Translations under genes and position numbers: made by a program
Shown: positions 25,557 through 33,465 of the stretch, in pieces
Layout of the letters: the number at the start of each line of letters is the position of its first letter
How positions within the stretch are numbered: the stretch's first letter is position 1
Notes under the pieces: model-generated
What the model saw: only the letters and a program-made list of their open reading frames with translations
Database searches by the model: none
Told to the model about the DNA's origin: nothing
Source: Cohnella lupini
Lineage (GTDB): Bacteria; Bacillota; Bacilli; Paenibacillales; Paenibacillaceae
Direction: 5' to 3'
NCBI RefSeq assembly: GCF_003386205.1
Contig: NZ_QRDY01000004.1
Location: 330,525 to 394,524, forward strand
Length of the DNA: 64,000 nucleotides

Positions 25557-26846
25557 ATGAAAAGACAAAAAATAGCCGTTATCGGCGCAGGAGCACGCGG
25601 TTTTCTAAGTTACATGCCTTATGTTCTCCAGCACCCGAACGAAGCGGAAATCGTTGCCGTTGCCGAACCGGATGCTCGGCGGAGAGCCGACTTTGCACAA
25701 ACTTTCCGGTTAAACGAAAACCAAGTATACCTATCCTGGGAGCAATTGCTCGAGCAACCCAAGTTTTGCGACGCCTTGCTGATTTGCACGCAAGACCGCA
25801 TGCATTTTGAACCGACGATGCAAGCCTTGCGCAAGGGGTATCACGTTCTCTTGGAAAAACCGATGTCCGCCGACCCGCTGGAATGCTCGTTAATAACGAA
25901 AGAAGCAAGCAAACGCGGGCTTCTGCTTTCGATTTGTCACGTTTCTCGGTATACGCCATTCTGGCAACGAATGAAGAGCCTGATCGCCGACGGCCGAATC
26001 GGCGACGTCGTCTCCATCCAGCACAACGAGAACGTAGGTTATCTTCATTACGCGCACAGCTTCGTCAGAGGAAACTGGAGAAATTCCGATCAGTCCAGTC
26101 CGATGATTCTAGCCAAGTCCTGCCACGATATGGACTTAATCCGTTGGCTCGTCGACTCCGAATGCGCTCGAATCAGTTCGTTCGGCTCGCTAAGCCATTT
26201 CCGTTTGGAAAATGCTCCAACAGGCTCGACGGAGCGATGTACGGACGGCTGCGCGGTAGAGAGCTCGTGTCCCTATTCCGCGTTGCGGTTTTATTTACAA
26301 GACATTAAGGACAATCCCTTCGCCAAATTAATCGCCGACCCGCCTAGCACGGATAACCGAATGAACGCCATTACGTCCGGACCTTACGGGAAGTGCGTGT
26401 ATCGAACGGATAACAATGTCGTCGATCACCAAATCGTAAACATGGAGTTCGAGAATGGCGCCACGGTCATGTTCAGCATGTGCGGTTTTACTAGGGACAT
26501 TAACCGGATCGTTCAAATCATGGGAACCAAAGGAGAAATACGCGGGGATCTCGTTAAGGGAGAAATAGATCTCTTCGAGTTTTCCGGGGGAATCCGCTCT
26601 GTCATTCAAACAAAGGTAGGGGATGGCGGCCATCAAGGCGGCGATGATGAAATCATGCGGCAATTTCTGTCCGATCTGCGGGATCGGCGATTCGAGAGCA
26701 ATCTCACTTCCGCCGATTCCGCTCTGGAAAGTCATTTCATGGCGTTTGCCGCAGAGCAATCCCGCCTTCGCGGCGGCGAAGTCGTCGACATGAAAGCCTT
26801 TCGCTCTACAAGTAAAACGGCTTCGCCGTCCTTGGGACGGCAGTAA
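25557..26846 (+). CDS. Gfo/Idh/MocA-family oxidoreductase
   Basis: 429-residue NAD(P)-dependent sugar oxidoreductase. The N-terminal Rossmann motif is IAVIGAGARG (residues 6-15), followed by the LLICTQDRMHFE strand and the EKPM catalytic lysine motif. The C-terminal half is the GFO_IDH_MocA substrate domain with HDMDLIRWLVD. AAGGTGGAG precedes the ATG at 25557. The last dozen codons and the stop are supplied by a dispersed repeat (26803-26868), so the native C-terminus may have been altered. It faces the importer genes and shares their operator type, so it probably acts on the imported sugar. Confidence 0.92.
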   Translation: MKRQKIAVIGAGARGFLSYMPYVLQHPNEAEIVAVAEPDARRRADFAQTFRLNENQVYLSWEQLLEQPKFCDALLICTQDRMHFEPTMQALRKGYHVLLEKPMSADPLECSLITKEASKRGLLLSICHVSRYTPFWQRMKSLIADGRIGDVVSIQHNENVGYLHYAHSFVRGNWRNSDQSSPMILAKSCHDMDLIRWLVDSECARISSFGSLSHFRLENAPTGSTERCTDGCAVESSCPYSALRFYLQDIKDNPFAKLIADPPSTDNRMNAITSGPYGKCVYRTDNNVVDHQIVNMEFENGATVMFSMCGFTRDINRIVQIMGTKGEIRGDLVKGEIDLFEFSGGIRSVIQTKVGDGGHQGGDDEIMRQFLSDLRDRRFESNLTSADSALESHFMAFAAEQSRLRGGEVVDMKAFRSTSKTASPSLGRQ

Positions 26847-26868
26847 ACGTTTGTATCGAGCTATCAGA
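26803..26868. repeat. Full copy of the dispersed palindromic repeat, overlapping the oxidoreductase stop
   Basis: Arms GCTC/GAGC and TACAA/TTGTA enclose the hairpins ACGGCTTCGCCGT and CCGTCC-TTG-GGACGG. Related to 10185-10250 and 9817-9840. The oxidoreductase reading frame ends inside it (TAA at 26844-26846). Confidence 0.8.
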
Positions 26869-26928
26869 TGAGTATAAAGAACGCAAAAATATATACTTTC
26901 TGATAGCCAAGTAGAATGGATAATATGA

Positions 26929-26958
26929 CAAAACCGAGGGAGTAACCCCTCGGTTTTG
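26929..26958. terminator. Bidirectional terminator between oxidoreductase and LacI genes
   Basis: CAAAACCGAGGG pairs with CCCTCGGTTTTG across a 6-base loop. Its A- and T-rich arms serve both converging genes. Confidence 0.88.
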
Positions 26959-27044
26959 TTCATATTTATTTGACTACTTAGGTGCCCGCTGTCCGGAACG
27001 ATGGTAATCATCGTTATTCAAGCCAATGAGCCCTATTCGTTATT

Positions 27045-28052
27045 TCACTTTACTTTACCGCACGATTCCCGTTCGATAAGCTCCGTCTTAAGGCTGATAT
27101 TGACTTCCGATATATATTTGTTCGTAATTAACTCCGTTATGATTTTGACGATCAATTGGCTAATATCGTACCTGAATCTTCTCACCGTCGTAAGGGGCGG
27201 CATCATGAACTCGGATAGCTTCAAGTCGTCGAAGCCGACAAGCGATACGTCCTTCGGGATTTTGAGCTTCAGCTCGGACAACCCTTTCATGGCTCCAAAG
27301 GCAATCATGTCATTAAACGCGAATATGGCCGTAATATCGGGATGCTCGGCAACCATCCCCTTAACGGTTTGATATCCGTGCCCCGGATCGAAGGCGCCGG
27401 TCAGCACTCTGGAATCGTCCCATTCAAGACCCAATTCTCGATAGGCGTCCCGACATCCGCGCAGGCGATTTTCGTTCACCAAATGTCGGCTTGGTCCGGC
27501 GATTAAGCCGATCTTCCGATGGCCAAGCCCATGTAAATAATGAATAACATCGGATGCGCCTTTACGATTATCGTAATCGATGAAGTTCTGCGAACGATCA
27601 TAGCTTCTGCCGTTCGTCACCAAATAAGGAATGCCTCGATTAACAAGCTCGTCGACCAGCTTATCGTCTATAGACGGATCGAACACCACTGCCGCGTCGA
27701 TCTTCTTCTCCCCCAGCAATCGATAAGCCGACGAAGAAACGGAAAGTTCCGCGTTATGGGTCGTCATATGAAATTGATGTCCTTGCGCTTCGAATTGCTC
27801 CTTCAAGTCGTTCAAGTCGGCAGAGGAAGCCGGATCGTTATCGAAAAAATCATTGGCTTCGGGAACGAAAACGGCAATGCTATAAGCGATTCCCGCAAAT
27901 CTCGACGGAGAGATACCCGGCTTCAAATATTCGGTCGCAAGCTCCATCACCTTGCGTCTTGTTTCCTCGCTAAAATTACCTTGGTTATTAATGATGCGGG
28001 ACACGGTGCTGATCGATACGTTTGCCTTATCGGCGATTTCTTTGAGCTTGAT
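27045..28052 (-). CDS. LacI-family transcriptional repressor with an apparent ATC start codon
   Basis: 335-residue regulator. Residues 2-20 read KLKEIADKANVSISTVSRI, a complete LacI helix-turn-helix and hinge start, followed by a periplasmic-binding-protein-like effector domain (HKIGLIAGP-type strand GHRKIGLIAGPS, IFAFNDMIAFGAMKGL, VSLVGFDDLKLSEFMMPPLTTV). No ATG, GTG or TTG lies in frame upstream of the HTH before a stop. GGAGGAG stands 8 bases before an ATC exactly where homologues have Met. The first ordinary in-frame start, GTG at 28004, would cut the HTH in half. Probably represses the importer, oxidoreductase and GH31 genes. Confidence 0.85.
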   Translation of the reverse strand: MKLKEIADKANVSISTVSRIINNQGNFSEETRRKVMELATEYLKPGISPSRFAGIAYSIAVFVPEANDFFDNDPASSADLNDLKEQFEAQGHQFHMTTHNAELSVSSSAYRLLGEKKIDAAVVFDPSIDDKLVDELVNRGIPYLVTNGRSYDRSQNFIDYDNRKGASDVIHYLHGLGHRKIGLIAGPSRHLVNENRLRGCRDAYRELGLEWDDSRVLTGAFDPGHGYQTVKGMVAEHPDITAIFAFNDMIAFGAMKGLSELKLKIPKDVSLVGFDDLKLSEFMMPPLTTVRRFRYDISQLIVKIITELITNKYISEVNISLKTELIERESCGKVK

Positions 28053-28114
28053 GGGAACATCTCCTCCGTCCGGTACAACCTACCATTTCATATTAATGAG
28101 AGCTGGAATAAGAG

Positions 28115-29659
28115 TCAAACGGATCTTATCTCGCGACGATACCAAGGAAGCCGCGAAAGCGGGGCTTCCACCCGAAGATTGACCGGCCCAACCACTCGGC
28201 TCCCGTCATCCCCGACCCATTCCCCCTCCGGGAAAATAATTTGCCTGCTTGCCGCTCCTTTTACCAGCACGGGGGCAACTAGAATCTCGTCTCCTACCAT
28301 GAACTGATCCTTTATGGATTCGAACCCCCGTCCCGGGAACACGAATTCCATTGCTCGCAGGATAGGAGTCCCTTTCCTCCCCGCTTCGTCCGCGAGCGAA
28401 AGCAATTCCGCCCCCAGGCTTTCCCGCAACTTCACCGCTTCTAGGCAGTATGACGCCATCCGTTCGTCCAACGCTTTCCATGGCGCCGTAGAAAATTGCA
28501 TCATCGGAAACAGCGCCGCGCATTGCGCGTAACGCACGAACAATTCCGGATCGAACGCATTGCCGCCTAAATCTCCGTCCCAACCGCCTCCGACCATATC
28601 CGGGCAATTAAACGCAAAGCCGACAAGTCCTTGCGCGATCGAATTCGGAATCAGCATCCGAATGCCGTCTTTGCCCCAGCTATGCGGTTTATCCCTTAAT
28701 CTTTGCATGAGCGGCGCTCCGCCCATCTTCCAGCTTGCGCGATATTCGCTTAGCGGATAATGCAGCCCTAATCGGCTATAGGCCGCGCAATCCTCATTGG
28801 GAATATCTGTCCCCTTCCATTGAAAACCCGTTGCCCATTCGCTATTCGGATCACCCGCGGGGTCTCCGGCGTCGAATTTGAAGCCGTCAATCCCGTATTG
28901 CTCCACCAATCCGTCCAACGTTTCTTTAAACCACGTCCACGCTTCGGGGTGCGTATAATCCAATACGGCGCTGCAACCGTTCCACCATCTTCGGAGGGCC
29001 GTTTTTCCTTTTTCATCTTGGACCAGAAAGCCTTGCTTCCCAAGCGACCTCCCCGTTCGGCTGTCCGGGCTAACATACGGGCATACCCAAAGCATGACTT
29101 TAAATCCCAGGTCGTGAAGCTTGTCGACCATGCTCTTAGGATCCGGAAAACGGCTCGGATTGAATTTCCAAGTCCCGTAATCCTCCATCCAGTTATCATC
29201 GATAATTAGCACGCCCGGCGGGAAGCCTTGTCGGATAATTTCCCTCGCATAGTCCAATGTCTTCTGTTGCGTCGGTTCGTAATGCATCTCCATCCAAGTG
29301 CAATATTGCGGCGCGGTAATCGCAAGCGGATCGGGCATACGTCCAATCGCGGGAAAGTATTTGCCTGCCGCTTCGTGGAAAGCTTCCGACAGCGTAACAT
29401 GCCCCTCGTGTAGGTTTACTTCTTCTTCGCAACCGATGCTCAGTTTCCCGGAACGAAATTCGAATCGAAATGGCCTATTTTGCCATATATACCTACCTCG
29501 GTTAGATATGAGAAAAGGAGCTCCGGAATTCTCCAGTAAGTTGCTCAAATCGTGCTCGACATCGATTGTGCCGTAAGGCATACGAATGCCATCGTGAATA
29601 GCCCCGCCCCACCAAAATTCATCCTTCAACAATGCAAACTCCGTTATTTTCTCAGCCAT
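28115..29659 (-). CDS. Glycoside hydrolase family 31 (alpha-glycosidase)
   Basis: 514-residue cytoplasmic enzyme (no signal peptide) of the GH31 clan, which cleaves alpha-linked sugars. The barrel strand GIDGFKFDAGDP carries the probable nucleophile Asp263, and GGGWDGDLGG carries the likely acid/base Asp361. LIIDDNW and VMLWVCPYVSP are the usual upstream strands. It lacks the large N-terminal beta domain of YicI-type enzymes, so it belongs to a short subfamily; alpha-galactosidase, alpha-xylosidase and sulfoquinovosidase activities are all possible. The ATG at 29659 was chosen because the operator at 29681 lies upstream of it. It probably works on sugar taken up by the 22-25 kb importer. Confidence 0.88.
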   Translation of the reverse strand: MAEKITEFALLKDEFWWGGAIHDGIRMPYGTIDVEHDLSNLLENSGAPFLISNRGRYIWQNRPFRFEFRSGKLSIGCEEEVNLHEGHVTLSEAFHEAAGKYFPAIGRMPDPLAITAPQYCTWMEMHYEPTQQKTLDYAREIIRQGFPPGVLIIDDNWMEDYGTWKFNPSRFPDPKSMVDKLHDLGFKVMLWVCPYVSPDSRTGRSLGKQGFLVQDEKGKTALRRWWNGCSAVLDYTHPEAWTWFKETLDGLVEQYGIDGFKFDAGDPAGDPNSEWATGFQWKGTDIPNEDCAAYSRLGLHYPLSEYRASWKMGGAPLMQRLRDKPHSWGKDGIRMLIPNSIAQGLVGFAFNCPDMVGGGWDGDLGGNAFDPELFVRYAQCAALFPMMQFSTAPWKALDERMASYCLEAVKLRESLGAELLSLADEAGRKGTPILRAMEFVFPGRGFESIKDQFMVGDEILVAPVLVKGAASRQIIFPEGEWVGDDGSRVVGPVNLRVEAPLSRLPWYRREIRSV

Positions 29660-29680
29660 ATCTTCTAGCCCTGCCTTTAG

Positions 29681-29704
29681 GAAAATATTTGCGCAATTTA
29701 TTTC
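29681..29704. promoter_or_regulatory. LacI-type operator before the GH31 gene
   Basis: ATATTTGCGCAATTTAT has the TTGCGCAA core (29689-29696) of the two other sites with weaker outer symmetry. It lies 30 bases upstream of the GH31 start. Confidence 0.6.
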
Positions 29705-29787
29705 AATTCTATATTCTCTAATTTTTCTCGTCAACTGTTGTTTTAACGGCAGAAAATTTACACATAATTAATATCCCAATGACACTC

Positions 29788-29803
29788 ATCTTACATACAA
29801 GAT
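29788..29803. promoter_or_regulatory. GntR-type operator before the GntR gene
   Basis: ATCTT-ACATAC-AAGAT is an inverted repeat 61 bases before the GntR start. The same TTACATACAAGAT string occurs before the metallophosphoesterase gene (30668-30680), which points to autoregulation. Confidence 0.6.
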
Positions 29804-29863
29804 CGATAATTCTTGGATATAGTAAACGCCGCGCGATTATTCGTGAAAAAGGAGCCGTTAATC

Positions 29864-30505
29864 ATGTCCGATTTACCCCTGGTGGAAATCGCTTACCGCC
29901 AAATCCGCCAAAAGCTGCTGAACGGCGACTATTTGCCTGGAACCATGCTCTCTGAGAATGAGCTCGCAACAGAACTGAATATGAGCCGGACGCCGGTTCG
30001 CGATGCAATGGCATTGCTATCTCGGGAAGGCTACGTCGAAACGCTCAAGAAGCGCGGCATACTCGTTAAAGGTGTCGATATCAAAGAGTTATACGACATG
30101 TTTGACTTGATGACGGCGCTATACGTCTACGTGCTGGACGTTGTGGAGCCTCAACAATTCGAGGAAGATCTGCCGACAATGAAGGTGTATCTGGATAACC
30201 TTATTGAGGCTGCCGAGCAGAAACGTTACCGCGAGTACTATGAAAACGGGCTGTTATTCATGCGGGCGCTACTGGCAACCATGCATAACCGGAGTATCTT
30301 GCAGACGTTCGATATGTATAAAGATAAAATCCTGTTTTTCGTCGTCGTTTACCGTACCGTCAACAGCCCGAACCGCCCCTATACAAGTAAAAAACTGTAC
30401 CAAGAGGTATACCGTCTTCTTTCCGAAGGCAATATGACGGGAGCTAAGAAGGCGATTGTCGAGTCAATGAGGAATATCCGCGAGGAATTGGTACGATACT
30501 TGTAG
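29864..30505 (+). CDS. GntR-family transcriptional regulator (FadR-like)
   Basis: 213-residue regulator. The winged helix (about residues 8-70) includes LPGTMLSENELATELNMSRT and PVRDAMALLSREGYV, typical of GntR proteins; an all-alpha FCD-like effector domain follows. AAGGAG is 10 bases before the ATG at 29864; an upstream in-frame start at 29813 lacks a site. It is followed by a strong terminator and then by the operon it probably controls, which has the same operator sequence. Confidence 0.9.
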   Translation: MSDLPLVEIAYRQIRQKLLNGDYLPGTMLSENELATELNMSRTPVRDAMALLSREGYVETLKKRGILVKGVDIKELYDMFDLMTALYVYVLDVVEPQQFEEDLPTMKVYLDNLIEAAEQKRYREYYENGLLFMRALLATMHNRSILQTFDMYKDKILFFVVVYRTVNSPNRPYTSKKLYQEVYRLLSEGNMTGAKKAIVESMRNIREELVRYL

Positions 30506-30531
30506 TAGAGTTTCTATTATATGGAAAACCT

Positions 30532-30572
30532 AAGACCGCCTCCCATTGCCAATGCGATGAGGCGGTCTTTTT
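30532..30572 (+). terminator. Terminator of the GntR gene
   Basis: AAGACCGCCTC pairs with GAGGCGGTCTT, followed by TTTTT. Confidence 0.92.
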
Positions 30573-30667
30573 AGCTCCTTCCACATCCTCTTCCCATTCC
30601 AATAATATTGCTACTTTTGCATCATAAAGTTATTTTACAAAAACCTAAAACCGCATTAATACTCTCT

Positions 30668-30701
30668 TTACATACAAGATTTATATTCATGTATGTAAGA
30701 T
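30668..30701. promoter_or_regulatory. GntR-type operator before the phosphoesterase-importer operon
   Basis: TTACATACA (30668-30676) and its exact inverse TGTATGTAA (30690-30698) frame a 13-base AT-rich spacer. The first half extends to TTACATACAAGAT, shared with the site at 29788-29803. Confidence 0.65.
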
Positions 30702-30728
30702 AGAAAAACAAAATCGGAGGTAGAAAAG

Positions 30729-31547
30729 ATGAAGTCCGTACAATTCGTCCAAATAACCGATCCTCATATGAATGCGCCTGGCCAGAATTATTCGAGCGTG
30801 AGCATGACGGACAAGCTCAAACTAGTATTTCAGGACGTGAAAACCTCCGGCTTCTCGCCCGCTTTTGTCGTCATAACCGGCGATCTTGCGTTTGATGGCA
30901 ATGAGGCGGATTATGCCTATATTCGCAAGCTGGTTGACGAAGGCTCAGCGCTTGTTGACGCGCCCGTCCATGTCATTCTTGGCAACCATGACCGTCGTTC
31001 GCCTTTCCGCGAAGGCTATCTTGGCGAGACGCCTTCCGAGCGACCGTATTACTACTCGACGACAATCGGCGGCATGCGTCTGATCGGACTTGACTCGGAA
31101 GTGCCCGGCGAGACTTCCGGCTTTGGCCTAATCGACCGAGAGCAATTGGATTGGCTGGCCGAAGAGATGAAAACAACGGCGCCGCACGGTACCGTCATCG
31201 CCGTTCACCATCCGATGTTGAGGGTCAACGACATAGGGGCCAAGTATAACTTGAGGAACGCTGAGGAAGTCAGCAAAGTCCTAAAAACCGGACGAGATAT
31301 TATCGGCGTCTTCGCCGGCCACGTGCATTCGAACAACGTGGGGCTCTATGACGGCATTCTCAATATAGCCGCAAGCGGTTCTGCCTATATCGGGAAACGA
31401 ATTGGCGACGGCATAGCCGCAGGCTACAACTTCTGCAGCTATAACCTCGTCACCGTGACGGACCTTCAAGCAACCGTTCAAACGATTATTCTGCCGACTC
31501 CAAACGAAGAGTTGTTCCGTGTGGAACTATCGCGCTTCGCAGACTAG
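30729..31547 (+). CDS. Metallophosphoesterase (calcineurin-like, CpdA type)
   Basis: 272-residue cytoplasmic metal-dependent phosphohydrolase. All five family motifs are visible: DPH near the start (TDPHMN), TGDLAFDG, LGNHDRR, AVHHP and AGHVHSN. Relatives hydrolyse cyclic nucleotides, glycerophosphodiesters or other phosphoesters. GGAGG precedes the ATG. It opens an operon with an LplABC-type importer and a CX5R phosphatase, so it more likely processes an imported phosphodiester than cAMP. That substrate is inference. Confidence 0.9.
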   Translation: MKSVQFVQITDPHMNAPGQNYSSVSMTDKLKLVFQDVKTSGFSPAFVVITGDLAFDGNEADYAYIRKLVDEGSALVDAPVHVILGNHDRRSPFREGYLGETPSERPYYYSTTIGGMRLIGLDSEVPGETSGFGLIDREQLDWLAEEMKTTAPHGTVIAVHHPMLRVNDIGAKYNLRNAEEVSKVLKTGRDIIGVFAGHVHSNNVGLYDGILNIAASGSAYIGKRIGDGIAAGYNFCSYNLVTVTDLQATVQTIILPTPNEELFRVELSRFAD

Positions 31548-31570
31548 CATTAAAAGAAGGGAAAATCGAA

Positions 31571-32503
31571 ATGAAGCTGCTAGCGGTCGGCACAAAGGCG
31601 AGAAAGTCACGGCGATACGCTGCCTTAGGGCTCATGATGGTACCAGGCCTCCTCTACCTCTTGATCAATAACTACTTGCCGATGTTCGGTGTCATTATTG
31701 CGTTCAAAGATTTCAACTATACCAAGGGTATCTTCGGCAGCGATTGGATTGGACTCAAAAACTTCGAGTATCTATTCAAGACATCCGATGCGCTTCTCAT
31801 TACCAGAAACACCATTCTGTATAACGCCGCCTTCATCTGCTTGAACCTAATCGTGCCAGTCGGCGTGGCAATTCTGCTCAATGAGGTCAGGAAAAAGCGG
31901 CTATCGCGCTTTTATCAGACCGTTATCCTGCTTCCTTACCTGATCTCGATGGTCATCGTCGGTTATCTCGTCTATGCGATGCTTAGTGCGGATTCTGGCT
32001 TTCTGGGTCAAACGATACTGCCGATGCTCGGCTTGCCGGACATCTCCTGGTACAGCGAGCCGCGTTATTGGCCCTATATTCTGACCTCCGTTCATATCTG
32101 GGTCAGCGCGGGCTCCTTAAGCGTAATCTACTTAGCCTCGATTATCGGGATCGATCCCGAGTATTATGAAGCGGCGATGATAGACGGGGCCAACAAGTGG
32201 CAGCAGATCAAACGAATCACGATTCCGCTGTTGGTGCCGGTGATTACGATTATGACTCTATTGCAGATCGGCCGCATCTTCTACTCCGACTTCGGCCTGT
32301 TCTACCAGGTGCCGCTGAATGCGGGCGCGCTGCAATCGACGACCAACGTCATCGATACGTATGTCTACCGCTCCCTGATGACGCTTGGCGATGTCGGCAT
32401 GTCCTCGGCTGCCGGTGTGTATCAATCGCTTGTCGGCTTCGTGCTGGTGCTGTTGTCCAATTTCGTGGTCAGAAAAATCAACAAAGATCATGCATTATTT
32501 TAG
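31571..32503 (+). CDS. ABC permease, LplB type
   Basis: 310-residue membrane permease of the CUT1 subgroup that includes B. subtilis LplB. The start GLMMVPGLLYLLINNYLPMF and the EAA loop YYEAAMIDGANKWQQIKRITI are characteristic. AAGGG precedes the ATG. Its partner is encoded 12 bases downstream. No ATPase is encoded here; a shared ATPase is expected. Confidence 0.93.
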   Translation: MKLLAVGTKARKSRRYAALGLMMVPGLLYLLINNYLPMFGVIIAFKDFNYTKGIFGSDWIGLKNFEYLFKTSDALLITRNTILYNAAFICLNLIVPVGVAILLNEVRKKRLSRFYQTVILLPYLISMVIVGYLVYAMLSADSGFLGQTILPMLGLPDISWYSEPRYWPYILTSVHIWVSAGSLSVIYLASIIGIDPEYYEAAMIDGANKWQQIKRITIPLLVPVITIMTLLQIGRIFYSDFGLFYQVPLNAGALQSTTNVIDTYVYRSLMTLGDVGMSSAAGVYQSLVGFVLVLLSNFVVRKINKDHALF

Positions 32504-32515
32504 AGGGTGGCTCGC

Positions 32516-33403
32516 ATGAAAACGAAAAATTCCATATGGCAATGGTTCGTCCACATCGTGCTGCTCATTTTGTCGGCCTTTTGCCTGCTTCCGTTCATTC
32601 TGCTGTTCATCACATCCTTTACGGACGAGCAGTCGATTCTTCGTCACGGGTATTCTTTTTTTCCAAGGGCCTTCAGCATGGCTGCATATCAGTACTTGTG
32701 GCACGATATCGACCGGATTTTGCACGCGTACGGAATTACAATCGCCATTACGGTGATCGGGACCGCTACCGGCCTGATCATTACGGCGCTGCTGGCCTAC
32801 CCGCTATCGCGAAAGGATATGCCATTCAGCAGGTTTTGGTCGTTTGTCGTATTCTTCACAATGCTGCTTAACAGCGGGTTGGTACCTCAATACTTGGTCT
32901 ACACGCAACTGTTCGATATGAAGAACACGCTCCTTGCTCTGATCGTACCGGGTCTGCTAATGAACGCTTTCTATGTCATGATGATGCGCACGTTTTTCGC
33001 ATCTTCGATACCGTTTCCCGTAATCGAGTCGGCCAACATTGACGGTGCCGGTGAATTCCGGACATTCGTTCAGATCGTACTGCCCTTGTCGATGCCGATT
33101 CTGGCTACCGTCGGACTGTTCCAGACGATTCATTATTGGAACGATTGGTTTAACGGCATGATCTATATTACCGATAGCAAGCTGTTCAGTCTGCAAAATC
33201 TGCTGAACCGCATTCTGCTCGACTTCGATTTTCTGACCAGCAGCAACTTTTCCGGCAATTCGGGGGATATATTTGCTGACGTTCCGAAGGAGACGGTGCG
33301 CATGGCGATGGCGGTCATCGGGATCGTTCCGATTCTAATCGCGTATCCGTTCTTTCAGCGCTATTTCGTGAAGGGATTGACGATTGGCGCAATTAAAGGG
33401 TAA
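32516..33403 (+). CDS. ABC permease, LplC/YtcP type
   Basis: 295-residue permease paired with the LplB-type protein. Six hydrophobic segments; the EAA-like loop reads ESANIDGAGEFRTFVQIVLPL, and the C-terminus FVKGLTIGAIKG is the LplC/YtcP closure. ATG at 32516 follows GAGGGTGG; an in-frame GTG 9 bases upstream overlaps that site. Confidence 0.93.
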   Translation: MKTKNSIWQWFVHIVLLILSAFCLLPFILLFITSFTDEQSILRHGYSFFPRAFSMAAYQYLWHDIDRILHAYGITIAITVIGTATGLIITALLAYPLSRKDMPFSRFWSFVVFFTMLLNSGLVPQYLVYTQLFDMKNTLLALIVPGLLMNAFYVMMMRTFFASSIPFPVIESANIDGAGEFRTFVQIVLPLSMPILATVGLFQTIHYWNDWFNGMIYITDSKLFSLQNLLNRILLDFDFLTSSNFSGNSGDIFADVPKETVRMAMAVIGIVPILIAYPFFQRYFVKGLTIGAIKG

Positions 33404-33465
33404 GGCCTTATCCAGTCTTATGCTGGTTGGCATATAACATCTACTTCTTAGGAGGATTTCATTTC

